Below are positions 8,118 to 15,306 of a stretch of DNA of 22,638 nt, in pieces; the stretch's first letter is position 1; each line of letters begins with the position of its first letter. The notes beneath the pieces are model-generated. The model was not told the origin of the DNA. It was given only the letters and a program-made list of their open reading frames with translations, and did not search any database. This DNA comes from Myxococcales bacterium UBA5297 (lineage in GTDB: Bacteria > Myxococcota > Myxococcia > Myxococcales > UBA5297). Where the stretch lies: NCBI GenBank assembly GCA_002408385.1, contig DHSB01000105.1, positions 73,965-96,602 on the forward strand, read 5' to 3'. The position numbers and the translations under genes were made by a program.

Positions 8118-9764
8118 CTACTGGCCGCAGACGGGAATACCGGTGGGACAGGTTTTGCCCTCGGGCGCGCGGCAGCAGACGTCCGTCTCCTCGCGGGCGA
8201 TGACGATCCACCGCGGGCGGGCCGCCTGCGTCTGGCGCATGATTCCGGCGATGTCGACGGTGCAGCCGGCATGCTCGGGCTTGGCGAAGTCGCGCGGGTC
8301 GAACAGGGGCAGGGCGTCACGGGTGGAGACGTTCAGGCGCACCGACCAGCGGTCCTCGAGTTGCACAAGCCACTGGCCGTACGTCTCGAAGGAGTTGAGC
8401 TCGGTGCACACCTTGCCGTCGAACTCGCCGTGGCCGATGACGCACTCGAGGTAGCACTGGCAGTCGTCCTTGTCCTCGCCCTCCTCGAAGCAGAGCCAGT
8501 GCCACAGATCGGTCTCCTCGTCCTTGGTCTGGCCGAACAGGCCGATGTTCGCGTTGCCGTTGCGGTCGCAGTTGACGAAAGCAGTCGAGGGCCGGGCGTT
8601 GGCGATCTTGACGAGCGAGCTCTCGAGCGACTCGATGTGGACGTTGTTGGTCGAGTAGCCGCACAGCAGGTCGAGGTTCTCCATGCGGTTGGGCTTCGGG
8701 TCGTAGCGCGTCCCGGTCTTGCAGACCGTGTAGCCGACCGACGGGGTGATCGGGTCGGAGAAGTCGAGGACGAACGGCGCGGGGATGTCCTCGGGCCGCG
8801 GGTCGCCCTCGAGCCGCACCCAGCTCGGGAAGACGAGCTGGGTCGCGCCGGAGAACTCCTGGACGGTGCCGGTCAGCGAGGTGACGCGGTCGCCGACGTA
8901 GAGACCGTCGGGGTACGAGTAGCTGTAGACGAACAGGTGCCCAAGGGTGCCGACCGCGCTCTTGTACGGCTCGCGATCGAACCTCTGGGCGAGCAGGTCG
9001 GTGACGTAGAAGCCCTCGTTGGTGATCGAGGTGACGATCATGTCTCCGAGGGGGCGCGGCGCGTCGATGGTCAGGAAGTTGCCGATGAAGGGCGACAGGC
9101 GGTTGTCGACGCGGCAATAGGCGTCCTGACAACCCGGAGGATCGGTGGGGACGCGCTGCACGTCGCGGATGGCCGGAGCGACGAAGTAGATCGGGTTGCT
9201 GACGCCCCCGGCGAAGGTGCGGCTGCCTTCCACCTCTACATAAAGGGGCTCCTGCTCTCCCGCGTCGGGGCCCGGCACGCCGCCGTCGGCGCCGCCCTCG
9301 CCGGGCAGCTCGAGCTCGTAGATTGGCGGCGGGGGCGCGTCCTCGGCCCAGATTCGAAACTCGCCGAAGATCTTGTCGACCGTCACCCAGCCGGTGGCGA
9401 CCCCGTCGTTGAAGGGCAGCAGGCGATCGGCCCAGGGCTTGCCGTCCTCGAGAGCGGTGGCGAGCACGTTGCCCGGGGTGGCCCGGAACGAGACCGGGCG
9501 GGAGTAGTCGCTCATCACCTCGCCGCGCTCGTCGACGGCGACCACCCGCACCTTGAAGAGCACCGGGTCGATGGGGATGGGCAGAGCTTTGTCCGGGCTC
9601 TCGCCAGTCTGGTTGGGCGGAAAGGTCGGGCGGACCTCTTCGATGGTGACTTTGAAGGAGTCGACCCTATGCGGGAGGTTGTACTTGGTGTCGTTGCCGC
9701 ACCCGGTGGCAGTCAGGCCGAGTGCGCAGAGGGCCGCGAGTGCCCGGAGCGTCCTGGAGATCAT
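8118..9764 (-). CDS. Cys-rich lipoprotein with Ig-like and OB-fold-like modules
   Basis: This encodes 548 aa. The ATG at 9764 shares an ATGA with the stop of the upstream nucleotidase gene, so translation is probably coupled. The signal peptide ends in ATGC (Cys22), a lipobox. Residues 35-142 look like a bacterial Ig-like domain. A Pro/Gly/Asp linker follows at about 143-172. Residues 235-320 contain GFYVTDL, YVGDRVTSLTGTV and FSGATQLVFPSW, which resemble the OB-fold seen beside extracellular nucleases of the ExeM/YhcR type; no nuclease motif is visible. The C-terminal part has about a dozen cysteines in CxC and CC pairs, suggesting disulfides in the periplasm or on the surface. A nucleic-acid-binding partner of the nucleotidase is my inference; no family name is known to me. 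Confidence 0.85.
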   Translation of the reverse strand: MISRTLRALAALCALGLTATGCGNDTKYNLPHRVDSFKVTIEEVRPTFPPNQTGESPDKALPIPIDPVLFKVRVVAVDERGEVMSDYSRPVSFRATPGNVLATALEDGKPWADRLLPFNDGVATGWVTVDKIFGEFRIWAEDAPPPPIYELELPGEGGADGGVPGPDAGEQEPLYVEVEGSRTFAGGVSNPIYFVAPAIRDVQRVPTDPPGCQDAYCRVDNRLSPFIGNFLTIDAPRPLGDMIVTSITNEGFYVTDLLAQRFDREPYKSAVGTLGHLFVYSYSYPDGLYVGDRVTSLTGTVQEFSGATQLVFPSWVRLEGDPRPEDIPAPFVLDFSDPITPSVGYTVCKTGTRYDPKPNRMENLDLLCGYSTNNVHIESLESSLVKIANARPSTAFVNCDRNGNANIGLFGQTKDEETDLWHWLCFEEGEDKDDCQCYLECVIGHGEFDGKVCTELNSFETYGQWLVQLEDRWSVRLNVSTRDALPLFDPRDFAKPEHAGCTVDIAGIMRQTQAARPRWIVIAREETDVCCRAPEGKTCPTGIPVCGQ

Positions 9765-12469
9765 TTGACCCTCCGGCCGATCCGACCATCCTCCTCGCCG
9801 ATGGCGATGGGGACCTTGGTCGGTGCCTGGCAGAAGTTGCGAAGATCGTTGGTGAGGTGACCGCAGGCTTTCTTGTTGCCGTTGAAGACGTCCTGGCAGG
9901 TGCACTTGCCAGCCGAAAGGTCGGGCATTCCTTCGAGTCGGTCGCTCGGCGAATGGGCCTTGAGCCATTCCGCGTAGGCCGCTTCGAACTGCCTGGCCGA
10001 GTTGCACCAGCTCACGACCACCGGGTCGATGATGCGCTGGTCGCCGTCCGAAGCGCGCGCGCAGAGGGCGCCGGGGCCATCGCCCGCCGGGGCGGCGCGC
10101 TTCTGGGCGTCGGGCACGTCGCGGTTCCAAGGGGAGATGCCGAGGATGTCCTCGCAGGTGCACTGCCCGCGCAGCCAGTCGATGAGGCTGTCGCGCAGGC
10201 TGATGCCGGTCTCGACGCGGGTGGTGTTGCGCTTGAGGACCTTGAAGCCCGAGCCGCCCTTGGCGATGTAGTCGTTGACCGCGATCTTGTAGTTGGCGTC
10301 CGGGTTGAGCGGCTGGTCGCCGATGACGATGTCGTAGGAGGAGGCCGCGGTGCAGACCTTCTCTTCGGAGCAGCGCCAGCCGTAGTTGGCTGCGACCTCG
10401 GGGCCGGCCGCGGCCATCCGCTCGGCCGGGTTGCCATAGGGGGCGCAGTCGTCGGCGGTCTGGCAGGAGTAGCGCTCCCAGTTGCGCTGGGCCTGGGCGC
10501 AGTCCATGACGAAGGTGATGCCCGAAACCTGGGCCTGGGCCTGGCAGCCGCGCTCGGCCGAGCGGCTGGCGACGTAGTCGGTCAGCTCCTGAACCTCGGC
10601 GCCGGAGAGGTACATGATGTTGATGGTGTTCTCGAAGGGGAACACGTTGAACATCGACTCGAGGGTGACCGGGCCGGCGTAGAGGTTGTCGCGGATGCCC
10701 AGGGTGTTGGTGAGCGCGAATTCGGCCTCGACGCGCCGGCGCACGCGCATCGACTCGGAGGTCATGTTGCCGAGCGGGCTGTCGCCGCCGGTCGAGCTGT
10801 TGCGGCGCACGATGTTCTTGGGGGCGAAGGCGAAGATGCGCGGCAGGGCGAAGGTCTGGTCGAGCTCGGAGATGTACGGCTGCAACAGGTGCGTCGTCTC
10901 CAAGTCCTCGTAGCGCGAGCAGCGCTCGATGCGCGAGGCGCACTCCTCGGGCAGATAGCGGCTGCAGTCCCAGTCGCTGCGGTCGTCGGTGTAGTACATC
11001 GCCATGCAGCGGTCGGCCATCGAGGGCGGCAGGGCGTCATGGTAGCGGCGGGCGCAGTTGGCGGCCGGCGACTTGCAGTCCGGAAGGAACTCGGCGAGGA
11101 ACTGCGCGAGCCCCACGTTCTCGCTGCCCTCCCAGATCGCGGCCAGGAACCCGTCGACGATCTCCTGGGGCACTCCCTGCTCCTGCGCCTTCTGCTGGAG
11201 TCGAGGCACACAGTCGTGGCCGGGGCGGGACTTGATGAGCGCCTCGTACTCCTCGAACTGCAGGTCGCCTCGCCAAGCGCGGGCCTCCTCGTCACACCAG
11301 ATGGCGTCGATGGGGAAGACCCGATAGTCGTGGGCCACCACCTCGGCGCCCCAGAACTTGCGCCGCTCCCAGGCCCGGTAGGCGTCGCTGTCGATGGGCG
11401 CGGCCGGGGCGTCGGGCGGGAAGGCGAGCTGCAGGTCGAGCCTGCCCAGGTACTTGGCAAAGGCGCCCGAGTGGCTGATGAGCACCGGGCGGTTGTCGGG
11501 GTCGCGGATAACCTGCGGAGGGTTGAGGACCACGTGCAGGTGGCCTCCCTCGATGATGTCGATGCCCGAGACGCCGGGGATGAAGACGCGGATCGTGCCG
11601 TCGGAGAAGGTGTTCGGCTTGGCGCCGGGGGCCGCGGGGGCCGGCTCGAGCTGGACCCAGGGGGCGCGGGCCCGCTCGATGAACGGGCGGGCGCTCTCGT
11701 ACGGATAGTACGCGTCGTAGCCGGTGAGCAGGTCCTGGTCCTCGGTCAGGCCGAGATGCGAGAGGATGACGACGAAGTCGACGGTGGGCGCGAGCAGGTC
11801 GACATAGGCGCGGGCGGTCTCGTTCTGCTCGAGTGGCAAGGCCTGTGTCGAGTTGCCGCCGTCGGTCAACCCGTACATCGAGCTGGTCGAGGCCATGCCG
11901 ATGATGGCCGTGCGCACGCCGCGCACGTTGGTGATGGTGTAAGGGGCCGACACCTTGTCGAGCCCGTGGGCGTTCGGGTCCTCGGTGTTCTCCCAAAGGT
12001 AGTTCGCCGCGAGCAGCGGATAGCTGGCAAAGCGCTTGACCTTGTCGGCGAAGTTCATCGGGCCCATGTCGAACTCATGGTTGCCCATGACCACGCCGTC
12101 GTAGCCCATCATCGAGACCCAGCGCACCTCGGGCTCGCCGGTGTTCGCATTGAAGATCGGGCCGCCCTGGAAGTAGTCGCCCGAGTCGAGCAGCAGCGTG
12201 CGGTCTGACAGGGCGCGCTCGCGCTTGATGAGCGCGGCAAGGCGCGCCGCACCGCCGTACGGCGGGGCTTCGGAGGCGAGCCCGAGATCCTGGTCGGTCT
12301 TCAGCGGCGCCAGGTCGTAGGGCAGCATGCGCGAGTGAATGTCGGTCGTGTGCAGGACCGTAAGGCGTACGGTCTGACCGGCGAGATCGGGATTGTCACC
12401 CTCGGTGACGGGAAGGCAGGCGATTGTTGCGACCAACAACGCAGGGAGGACGGAGCCGCCAGCTCGCAC
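9761..12469 (-). CDS. UshA-type 5'-nucleotidase/metallophosphatase lipoprotein, enlarged
   Basis: This encodes 902 aa, much longer than UshA (about 550). It starts at GTG 12469 with AGAGG six bases upstream. The lipobox ends at Cys18. The metallophosphatase domain is intact, with all dimetal ligands expected for the family: TTDIHS (D43, H45), LDSGDYFQGG (D98), GNHEFD (N130, H131, D134), SHLG (H238) and GGHLH (H310, H312). The C-terminal nucleotidase domain spans about 570-760, with FPFENT at 610-615 and AKGGSGFK at 736-743. An insertion of about 200 residues (360-570) separates the two domains, and Cys-rich segments interrupt and follow the second. The motif CTC(E/Q)D occurs twice, at 770 and 856. 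Hydrolysis of extracellular nucleotides or nucleotide sugars is expected. It is the first gene of a three-gene operon. Confidence 0.92.
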   Translation of the reverse strand: MRAGGSVLPALLVATIACLPVTEGDNPDLAGQTVRLTVLHTTDIHSRMLPYDLAPLKTDQDLGLASEAPPYGGAARLAALIKRERALSDRTLLLDSGDYFQGGPIFNANTGEPEVRWVSMMGYDGVVMGNHEFDMGPMNFADKVKRFASYPLLAANYLWENTEDPNAHGLDKVSAPYTITNVRGVRTAIIGMASTSSMYGLTDGGNSTQALPLEQNETARAYVDLLAPTVDFVVILSHLGLTEDQDLLTGYDAYYPYESARPFIERARAPWVQLEPAPAAPGAKPNTFSDGTIRVFIPGVSGIDIIEGGHLHVVLNPPQVIRDPDNRPVLISHSGAFAKYLGRLDLQLAFPPDAPAAPIDSDAYRAWERRKFWGAEVVAHDYRVFPIDAIWCDEEARAWRGDLQFEEYEALIKSRPGHDCVPRLQQKAQEQGVPQEIVDGFLAAIWEGSENVGLAQFLAEFLPDCKSPAANCARRYHDALPPSMADRCMAMYYTDDRSDWDCSRYLPEECASRIERCSRYEDLETTHLLQPYISELDQTFALPRIFAFAPKNIVRRNSSTGGDSPLGNMTSESMRVRRRVEAEFALTNTLGIRDNLYAGPVTLESMFNVFPFENTINIMYLSGAEVQELTDYVASRSAERGCQAQAQVSGITFVMDCAQAQRNWERYSCQTADDCAPYGNPAERMAAAGPEVAANYGWRCSEEKVCTAASSYDIVIGDQPLNPDANYKIAVNDYIAKGGSGFKVLKRNTTRVETGISLRDSLIDWLRGQCTCEDILGISPWNRDVPDAQKRAAPAGDGPGALCARASDGDQRIIDPVVVSWCNSARQFEAAYAEWLKAHSPSDRLEGMPDLSAGKCTCQDVFNGNKKACGHLTNDLRNFCQAPTKVPIAIGEEDGRIGRRVK

Positions 12470-12501
12470 GTCGAACCTCTACTTTCTTGCAAAACGCGTT
12501 T

Positions 12502-12524
12502 GCCCCCTAGGCTGCACCGGGGGC
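12502..12524 (-). promoter_or_regulatory. hairpin in the leader of the nucleotidase operon
   Basis: GCCCCC (12502-12507) pairs with GGGGGC (12519-12524) around an 11-nt loop, within the leader expected between the candidate promoter and the GTG start. It has no T run after it on the minus strand, so it is not an obvious attenuator. It matches no riboswitch I know. Confidence 0.3.
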
Positions 12525-12555
12525 GAAGCGCCGCTTGACCGCCGGAAAGACGCGG

Positions 12556-12584
12556 ACGGTAGAGAAAGGTCGCTTTTCTGTCAA
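12556..12584 (-). promoter_or_regulatory. candidate sigma-70-type promoter for the nucleotidase operon
   Basis: On the minus strand, a perfect TTGACA (12579-12584) is followed after exactly 17 nt by TACCGT (12556-12561), a weak -10. The predicted start would leave a leader of about 80 nt before the GTG at 12469. The flanking sequence is locally AT-richer than the surroundings, which supports promoter function. Confidence 0.55.
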
Positions 12585-12708
12585 GCTAAGGACTGTGTTA
12601 GCGGTTTGAATACGCCGCGCGCATAGGGACGCCTGGAACTGGCGGGCGAGCGAGCGCTCGCCGCAGGGGCCCGTACATGACTGCCGGTATGGGGCGCGGT
12701 CCGGCTTC

Positions 12709-13347
12709 TCAGGGCCTGAGTCCCCGGCCAAGCGCCCTCGCCCGACGAGGGACGGCGCTGGCCGTTCGGTCGCATTTTCTGCCTTTCAGCCGAGCGGGCC
12801 CACCGCCAGCGGGTCGTCTCCAATAATGAGGGTGGAGCCCAGGTTGGATGCTGCGGCGAGAGGGCGCCCAGGCCCGCGTGATGGCGGCGAGCAGCGGCCG
12901 CTCCATGCGCGGGAAGTCGTCGAAACGAATCTCGAGCGCGTCGTCGTTGGAGCCCGCCCGGAAGATGAGTGGCTCGCCGGATTGCTCGGTCGACCGGGCG
13001 AGCGATTCGTCGACGACCACCGGGAGACCGAACAGGCGCCCGAACGGCGGTTCAGCTCCGAGCTCGCAGCCGGGAAATAGTGAGGCGAGCTCGCGCTCGG
13101 CGGCGATTCGGACTTGCCTGGCACCGAGAGCCTCGGCGAGCCGCTGCTCGTCAAGCAGCTCGGTGGCGGGGAGTACCGCGAGGTACATGCGCCCGTCGGC
13201 CTGCGCGACCACCGACTTGGCGACCCGCCGGCCTGTCACGTGGACCGAGGCGGCAAGCTCTTGGGCGCCGACGGCGCGCCGATGCGGGAGCGGCCGAAAC
13301 GGCGTACGGTTGCGGTGCAGGTAGTCGAGGATCGTCACGGGGACCAT
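12709..13347 (-). CDS. YbaK/EbsC-type aminoacyl-tRNA deacylase domain protein, probable C-terminal frameshift
   Basis: This encodes 212 aa as read. GAGGAGG five bases before the ATG fixes the start. Residues 5-157 match the YbaK/ProX editing fold: an N-terminal TILDYLHRNRTPFRPLPH, then VHVTGRRVAKSVV with the conserved catalytic Lys44, LAVLPA, and FGRLFGLPVVVDESL around 102-115. The family hydrolyses mischarged aminoacyl-tRNAs in the cytosol; which amino acid is not readable. After about residue 160 the frame becomes rich in A/T-ending codons and implausible residues. Another frame of the same strand continues with high GC at third positions (LGSTLIIGDDPLAVGPLG) to a TGA at 12786-12788, so a frameshift near 12870 is likely and the natural end may be 12786. 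It lies downstream of the diadenylate cyclase gene (101-nt gap, same strand). Confidence 0.82.
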   Translation of the reverse strand: MVPVTILDYLHRNRTPFRPLPHRRAVGAQELAASVHVTGRRVAKSVVAQADGRMYLAVLPATELLDEQRLAEALGARQVRIAAERELASLFPGCELGAEPPFGRLFGLPVVVDESLARSTEQSGEPLIFRAGSNDDALEIRFDDFPRMERPLLAAITRAWAPSRRSIQPGLHPHYWRRPAGGGPARLKGRKCDRTASAVPRRARALGRGLRP

Positions 13348-13448
13348 GCGGGCCTCCTCGAGACAAGATGTGCAGCGGCAGCGAGCACGCGCAGCGCGGC
13401 GCGCGCGCCGGCTGCGGCGAAGCGACGGTCGAGCGCCGAGTCCAAGGG

Positions 13449-14339
13449 CTACTTGCGCCGGGCGGTCTGTGCGAGCTCGAGGACGATCTCGCCGTCCTTG
13501 AAGACTCGCACCGCGCCGCTTGTTTGGCTGACCGCGATCGCTATCGCCCGGGTGTCGATGGTGATCGCGGCGGCGGCCGCGTGCCGCGCACCGAGTCCGA
13601 GGGGCAGCTTGGCCTTTTCGCTGGTCGCCTGGAGGTAGCGACCGGCGGCGAGCACCACGCCGTCCTCGCGGATGACGAAGGCGCCGTCGAGAACCGAGAA
13701 GGTCTTGACTGCGTCGCGAATCTTCGGATCGAGCACGTTGCGCTCGGCCTCGCCGAAGCCTTGGAAGGGATTGAGGATAAGCTGGCGGCTCTTCTCCATG
13801 ACCGCCGTCGAGTCGCCGACGACGATGATCGCGCCGACCGAATGGCCTTCGTAGCCTTGCTGGCCAATCGCCAGGCCGAGTTGCACGAGCGCCTCGACGA
13901 CCTGGGAGTTGAACTCGGCCCCCAAGTTCATCGCGTCGATGGAGACGACCCGGTCCTCGAACTGCTCGCCAAACTCAATCTTGATGAGCGTGTCGATGGT
14001 GCGCGCCTCGCCGTGCCCGGTGAGGCAGAGCACGGTGTCGCCATCCTTGATCATGTTCTCCGAGGCCGCGGCGACCAAGGCGACCTTGACCTTCTCGACC
14101 CGTGCGTAGTCGTAGGAGGGGATTACGACCGATTGGTAGTGCTGGGCGCGCAGGTTCTCGGCCAGCTTGTCGCTGGAGGTCGCGTAGATTAGCTTTTTCC
14201 TCAACGGTCGCCCCCGGAGCATTTCACCGGTCAGGTGGGGGCTGTCGCTGATAAAGAGCAGGTGGTCGACATCGCTCTTTGAGGCGAGCGTGAGCACGGC
14301 GCGCAGGAATTCCCGGTCAAACTTGCTGAGGTCGGCCAT
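13449..14339 (-). CDS. diadenylate cyclase (DisA_N/DAC domain) with pyruvate-kinase-C-like N-terminal domain
   Basis: This encodes 296 aa. Residues about 165-290 form a DAC domain making cyclic di-AMP from two ATP: VLDGAFVIREDG carries the DGA motif (218-220), and GLGARHAAAAAIT carries Arg252-His253 of the RHR motif. Its last Arg is Ala here. Residues 1-128 resemble the alpha/beta domain found at the C-terminus of pyruvate kinase (IYATSSDKLAENL, ending with DTVLCLTGHG). That arrangement recalls the archaeal DacZ class more than CdaA (membrane) or DisA (helix-hairpin-helix). No membrane segment is present, so the enzyme should be cytosolic. The ATG at 14339 has only a weak ribosome binding site; no better start is visible. 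The gene diverges from the DksA-like gene and precedes the YbaK gene. Confidence 0.9.
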   Translation of the reverse strand: MADLSKFDREFLRAVLTLASKSDVDHLLFISDSPHLTGEMLRGRPLRKKLIYATSSDKLAENLRAQHYQSVVIPSYDYARVEKVKVALVAAASENMIKDGDTVLCLTGHGEARTIDTLIKIEFGEQFEDRVVSIDAMNLGAEFNSQVVEALVQLGLAIGQQGYEGHSVGAIIVVGDSTAVMEKSRQLILNPFQGFGEAERNVLDPKIRDAVKTFSVLDGAFVIREDGVVLAAGRYLQATSEKAKLPLGLGARHAAAAAITIDTRAIAIAVSQTSGAVRVFKDGEIVLELAQTARRK

Positions 14340-14383
14340 GGTGGGGAGCCGCGGCGAGCCGCGTGGAGGGAGCGTGATTGCGA

Positions 14384-14450
14384 CCGTTCGAAACGGGCGC
14401 CAAACTACTTCGGAAATCGCGACCTTGCAAGCAACTGCACGCTTGGTCGC
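14384..14450 (-). promoter_or_regulatory. candidate promoter and inverted repeats upstream of the diadenylate cyclase
   Basis: On the minus strand TTGCAA (14425-14430) and TAGTTT (14402-14407) are 17 nt apart and could serve as -35 and -10. The -35 lies inside a bulged 10-bp inverted repeat spanning 14419-14450 (GCGACC...AAGC with GCTTGGTCGC). A second small repeat, CCGTT-cga-AACGG at 14384-14396, lies downstream of the -10. Such symmetry over a promoter could be an operator, but no known regulator site matches. Confidence 0.33.
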
Positions 14451-14510
14451 AGCGCAGGCGGAAGGAGAGGCGGCGCGCGCCGCAGCAGGGTGCGCCAAGG
14501 TGTTTCCGGC

Positions 14511-14540
14511 TTGACAAGCGCAACGGGGGCCGACTAAAAA
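14511..14540 (+). promoter_or_regulatory. candidate sigma-70-type promoter for the DksA-like gene
   Basis: A perfect TTGACA (14511-14516) is followed after 18 nt by TAAAAA (14535-14540), matching four of six -10 positions. The predicted transcript would have a leader of about 55 nt. The stretch between -35 and -10 is GC-rich and the -10 overlaps a short palindrome GACTAAAAAGTC. Confidence 0.5.
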
Positions 14541-14603
14541 GTCGGGCTTCTCAGAAAGGGGGGGTAACTCGGTTACCCGCATGCCGCGCTGGGGGTTAGT
14601 CGC

Positions 14604-14966
14604 TTGAACCAGAAGGACATAAAGCGCTTCAAGAAGATGCTCGAGGAGAGCAAGCAAAACTTGCTCCAATCGGCGAAGAAGACCCTCCGCGAGGAGAGCA
14701 ACTTCGACACCGACGACCTCCCGGACGAGATCGACCTCGCATCCTCGGAGTACAGCCAGTCGATGGTCTTTCGGCTGCGGGATCGCGAGAAGTTCCTCCT
14801 CAAGAAGATCGAGAAGGCGCTCGGTCGCATCGACGAGGGCACCTTCGGAATATGCGAGCGGTGCGAGGAGGACATCAGCCTCAAGAGGCTTGAGGCCCGC
14901 CCGGTGACGACCCTGTGCATCCGCTGCAAGGAGGACCAGGAAAAGAAGGAAAAGTCGTACGGGTAA
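14604..14966 (+). CDS. DksA/TraR-family zinc-finger transcription factor
   Basis: This encodes 120 aa starting at TTG 14604, with GGGGG about eight bases upstream. No in-frame ATG precedes it, and the first residues NQKDIKRFKKMLEE fit the family. A coiled-coil of two helices is capped by DEIDLA (41-46), which reproduces the DxxDxA tip motif by which E. coli DksA acts in the RNA polymerase secondary channel. The zinc finger has four cysteines (C84, C87, C105, C108) in CxxC-x17-CxxC, as in canonical DksA. It is shorter than E. coli DksA (151 aa), lacking part of the N-terminal extension. It likely modulates transcription of stable RNA and stress genes, possibly together with ppGpp made by the Rel protein encoded about 5.8 kb away. 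It has its own promoter and terminator. Confidence 0.93.
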   Translation: MNQKDIKRFKKMLEESKQNLLQSAKKTLREESNFDTDDLPDEIDLASSEYSQSMVFRLRDREKFLLKKIEKALGRIDEGTFGICERCEEDISLKRLEARPVTTLCIRCKEDQEKKEKSYG

Positions 14967-14995
14967 GCCTGTTTTCCTAGTCTTTCGGGTTTTGG

Positions 14996-15028
14996 GCGAG
15001 GGCGACGCTCCTGGAGCGCCGCCCTCGC
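14996..15028 (+). terminator. terminator-like hairpin after the DksA-like gene
   Basis: A long stem of 9 bp (14996-15004 with 15020-15028), one mismatch, and 5 bp more (15006-15010 with 15014-15018) closes on a 3-nt loop. It starts 29 nt after the stop codon. The following bases (TGCATTCTTCC) are only mildly T-rich, so it may work weakly or act in both directions for the convergent gene. Confidence 0.6.
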
Positions 15029-15306
15029 TGCATTCTTCCGTGCGATATCGGTCAGCCCGGACGGCAATCGAGGCCGAGAGAGGGCGGGACTATTCGGCCA
15101 TCCCGGCTATCGCTTGCTCGGGATGGTGCACGGGCGCCCGCTGGCCCTGGCTCCAGCCCGGCCGGGCATGGCCAAGAAGCTCGGCGCGAGACGAAAGGGC
15201 GGCGCTTCACCCGCGCTCCCCCCGCGGTTTGTGGCCTTGCCCACTTACGGAGGGCTAGCCGCGCTGAACTCAAGGCAGTGGCGCTGGACATCGCGCTGCC
15301 TGTCGT
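15029..15306. other. intergenic stretch between convergent genes
   Basis: With 14967-15028 this forms a gap of 340 nt between the convergent DksA-like and FHA genes. Short open frames here are low-complexity and unsupported. I see no tRNA, repeat or recognisable RNA motif. Confidence 0.4.

Noticed and set aside
9722..12208. Plus-strand open frame of about 830 codons
   Set aside because: It is antisense to the nucleotidase gene, which has all family motifs; the plus-strand translation has none.
12570..12605. Pho box upstream of the nucleotidase operon
   Set aside because: CTGTCAA and CTGTGTT occur but are 15 rather than 11 nt apart and lie on the opposite strand to the operon. The TTGACA promoter reading explains the sequence better.
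14340..14669. Longer N-terminus for the diadenylate cyclase, starting at 14669
   Set aside because: The extra 110 residues run antisense to the start of the DksA-like gene and its promoter and show no domain; MADLSKFD at 14339 is the sensible start.
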